Shown in pieces: positions 4,601 to 5,380 of a stretch of 5,380 nucleotides of DNA. The stretch is from the NCBI GenBank assembly GCA_947653315.1, contig CANTGP010000233.1, positions 1 through 5,380 on the forward strand. The letters run 5' to 3'. This DNA comes from an uncultured Lachnospiraceae bacterium. Its GTDB lineage: Bacteria; Bacillota; Clostridia; Lachnospirales; Lachnospiraceae. The notes beneath the pieces were generated by a model. The model saw only the letters and a list, made by a program, of their open reading frames with translations. It was not told the DNA's origin and ran no database searches. The number at the start of each line of letters is the position of its first letter. Within the stretch, counting starts at the first letter, position 1. A program made the position numbers and the translations under genes.

Positions 4601-5380
4601 CAGGTTGGGAATGTTTAACCCGTTCTGCTCCAAAAACTGTTGGAGTTCCTCCCGTATTTGCAGGATACGCTCTTTGGATTCCTCCAACTGGGCTTTTTGG
4701 AGCGCAAGTTCTTCCTTTTGCGCCGCCAGCCCGTTCTTTTCTTCTTCCAGCGCCGCCTTTTGGCTTTCCAGCCCGTTTCTCTGCTCGCCCAAAATCGCGG
4801 TCAGTTCACCGGAAGTCATGGAATTTTCATACGCGCCGAGTACCGCCCTTATTTCCTCCACGTTTCCCGTCTCCGGCGGGGTATGCTCTAACGAAGACTG
4901 TATGTATTCCACCGTTTGGTCAGGATAATTCCCGGCATAGCTTATGGTTGCGTCAATTGCCGCCATTTGCCCGTCAATTTCAGCGATTTGTGCATCAAGT
5001 GCCGCAATCTGCCCGTCCAGCGCCGCCGCCTGCTCGTCCACCATTGCAATCTGCCTGTCGATTTCGGCAATCTGGTCGTCAATGCTTCCTGTGGAATCCC
5101 CGACGGCATCGTCCAGCTTTTTCTGGATTTCCTTTATCATGGTAACCTGCGCCGTAATATTAATCTTCGCGGCTTCCAAATCCGCCTTCGCCGTCAATAA
5201 CTGCGTTTCCGTCTCCGCAAGCTGTTTCGTGACTTCTTCCTTTTTCTGTGTCAGCTCCTTCTTGCCGTCCTCCAGCTTGGTTTTGTTTTCCTCCAACTCC
5301 GCCTTGCCGTCTTCCAGCTCTTTTTTGGAATCATTCAGTTCCTTTTGGGCGTCTGCCAGCTCGGCTTTCCCGTCGGCAAT
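1694..5380 (-). CDS. RND (HAE1/AcrB-type) efflux permease with giant coiled-coil insertion, N-terminus cut by window edge
   Basis: The frame is open to the right edge, giving 1228 residues of a longer protein; no start is visible and an in-frame TTG at 5296 is only an internal codon. Residues below count from the edge. Residues 1-373 are heptad-repeat coiled coil. About 379-515 is pump porter/docking sequence (TVDTVKSLLAAQNFSMPGGY). Membrane helices follow at about 518-538, 543-563, 566-593, 618-636 and 647-670, then 724-742 opens the second half. A large outer domain spans 745-1057, and the last five helices are near 1059-1078, 1084-1106, 1112-1136, 1160-1178 and 1190-1214. The helix-4 motif is MLVDNSIVVIEN (Asp585). 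Helix 10 has IVNNGIVLVDY, and RLRPVLMT opens helix 11. The family exports drugs, lipids or peptides using the proton gradient. The substrate is unknown. TM1 and any adaptor lie off the window. Confidence 0.93.
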   Translation of the reverse strand: MADGKAELADAQKELNDSKKELEDGKAELEENKTKLEDGKKELTQKKEEVTKQLAETETQLLTAKADLEAAKINITAQVTMIKEIQKKLDDAVGDSTGSIDDQIAEIDRQIAMVDEQAAALDGQIAALDAQIAEIDGQMAAIDATISYAGNYPDQTVEYIQSSLEHTPPETGNVEEIRAVLGAYENSMTSGELTAILGEQRNGLESQKAALEEEKNGLAAQKEELALQKAQLEESKERILQIREELQQFLEQNGLNIPNLDFDDMINQLEDSLGPINENLAKVDEGLKQLYQGNLTAATELANAQTKLDLGEMQMTFAEEQLKSGEKQLEAGQEQIDDAVKQLEDALDQLKEGEDQLDEGAEKLAEAREDAYAKADMTDILTVDTVKSLLAAQNFSMPGGYVTEDGIDYLVRVGDKPGTVEELAAMPILNPDMDGVDVITLADVADVFMTDNSEEIYTNINGSPGVLITLQKQTGYSTGDVSDKLKDKFAAMSAEDENLSMIILMDQGIYIDMVMDSIVSSLLFGALLAILVLILFLKDLRPTLIIAFSIPISLVTAIACMYFSGVTLNIISLSGLSLGVGMLVDNSIVVIENIYRMRSEGKGVREAAIEGAKEVAGAIMASTLTTVCVFLPIVFTEGITRQLFVDMGLTFGYSLVASLVVALTVVPALASKMLRGKKGAAFGKAAGPDGGNEDGNDGVKESRFFTALIGGYEKVLRLSLRMKPVVLLIVLALVGISAALAMSRGTAFMPEMESTQITVSVTLPDGTPLAETGERTDEIIERIRTIDDVVDVGAMASTSSMALLTGGGNSADNATDIYVTLKEDKELTGDELAKKIEEMMADMEDVELVINTSSMDMSALGGSGISIQVRGREIDTLQEIARDVADIVAQTEGTAEVSDGMEDSAEELRILIDRDKTMEHGLTVAQVFQQIAAKLADASSATTFETEIREYDVYVKSAKDIALTRETVKALLIDVTKQDGTKEKVRLSEIARFETKVSPTSVNRAEQNRYIGVSASIAEGYNVGLVSQELQKKLDAYEMPEGYTLVMSGENETIMEAMEQLVLMLVLAIIFMYLIMVAQFQSLLSPFIIMFTIPLAFTGGFLGLYISGSEVSVISVIGFVMLAGVIVNNGIVLVDYINQLREGGMGKKEAIVEAGRTRLRPVLMTAMTTILALSTMAFGHDMGAELSRPMAIVTIGGLIYGTLLTLIVVPCIYDIFRREKDVEDSAEE
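4262..5380 (-). other. Coiled-coil stalk region of the RND permease
   Basis: This part of the pump gene encodes a Glu/Lys/Gln/Leu-rich helical region with long unbroken heptads. It starts with about ten heptads of the LEDGKAE / LEENKTK type (edge to about 5080) and then six of the QIAEIDx type (5074-4949). A break with Pro and Gly residues (SYAGNYPDQ to about SGEL) follows. Next come seven heptads beginning LESQKAA (4771-4625), a break at NGLNIPNLDFDD, and seven more ending LDEGAEK LAEARED (4417-4271). Alternating helices and breaks suggest folded-back antiparallel helices, a hairpin stalk. By alignment with AcrB it is inserted near residue 180, next to the segment that docks to the outer-membrane channel in Gram-negative pumps. 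Confidence 0.8.
4949..5074 (-). repeat. Six 21-base units encoding QIAEIDx heptads
   Basis: Six consecutive seven-residue units read QIAEIDR, QIAMVDE, QAAALDG, QIAALDA, QIAEIDG and QMAAIDA. The repeats are clear at protein level and partly at DNA level. For example CGTCAAT/CGTCCAG-type blocks recur every 21 bases, which suggests growth by internal duplication. Hydrophobic residues at positions 2 and 5 (I/A, I/V/L) make it a regular coiled-coil stretch. Unit-number changes would alter stalk length without breaking the frame. Confidence 0.75.

Noticed and set aside
5296..5296. TTG as the start of the RND permease
   Set aside because: The same frame stays open to the window edge with the same heptad pattern (28 more codons). 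TM1 and the first porter subdomain are still missing, so the true start is off the window.
1..5380. CRISPR array, insertion sequence or integrase
   Set aside because: I found no regularly spaced identical repeats, no transposase-like reading frame and no terminal inverted repeats flanking a gene.

Overview
The window looks like the chromosome of a low-to-moderate GC, Gram-positive Bacillota, most likely a gut Lachnospiraceae-type Clostridium. The evidence is consensus sigma-A promoters, strong AGGAGG-type ribosome sites, a YefM/YoeB module typical of this group, and an RND pump of the clostridial type with a very long coiled-coil insertion. The genus cannot be fixed from the sequence. Every gene I can support is on the minus strand, so transcription runs from the right edge to the left edge.

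Right part (1694-5380): one large gene, cut by the right edge, encodes an efflux permease of the RND superfamily (HAE1/AcrB type). From the second membrane helix to the C-terminus it has ordinary pump proportions. Ahead of that, the first extracytoplasmic loop carries at least 370 residues of heptad-repeat coiled coil. Downstream of it, 46 bases away and probably in the same transcript, is a TetR-family regulator (934-1647). This is the usual arrangement of a regulator controlling its own pump. A very short in-frame reading frame with a perfect AGGAGG site lies between the two genes.

Middle (600-930): a tRNA-Thr(GGU) gene has a strong promoter of its own, an A/T-rich UP-like tract and a clear hairpin terminator. 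Just past the terminator is a compact 55-base imperfect inverted repeat that no gene explains. It may be a dispersed REP-like or structured-RNA element.

Left part (1-560): a type II toxin-antitoxin operon has a Phd/YefM antitoxin that overlaps a YoeB/Txe RNase toxin by 8 bases. Its promoter is a perfect TTGACA-17-TATAAT. The toxin is cut by the left edge a few residues before its end. This part is visibly richer in A/T than the pump operon. A TA module at the 3' side of a tRNA gene is a common layout for the edge of an acquired segment, but no attachment-site repeat or integrase is visible here.

The candidate for something less described is the pump's extracytoplasmic coiled-coil stalk in an organism that probably has no outer membrane. 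The inverted repeat beside the tRNA is second.
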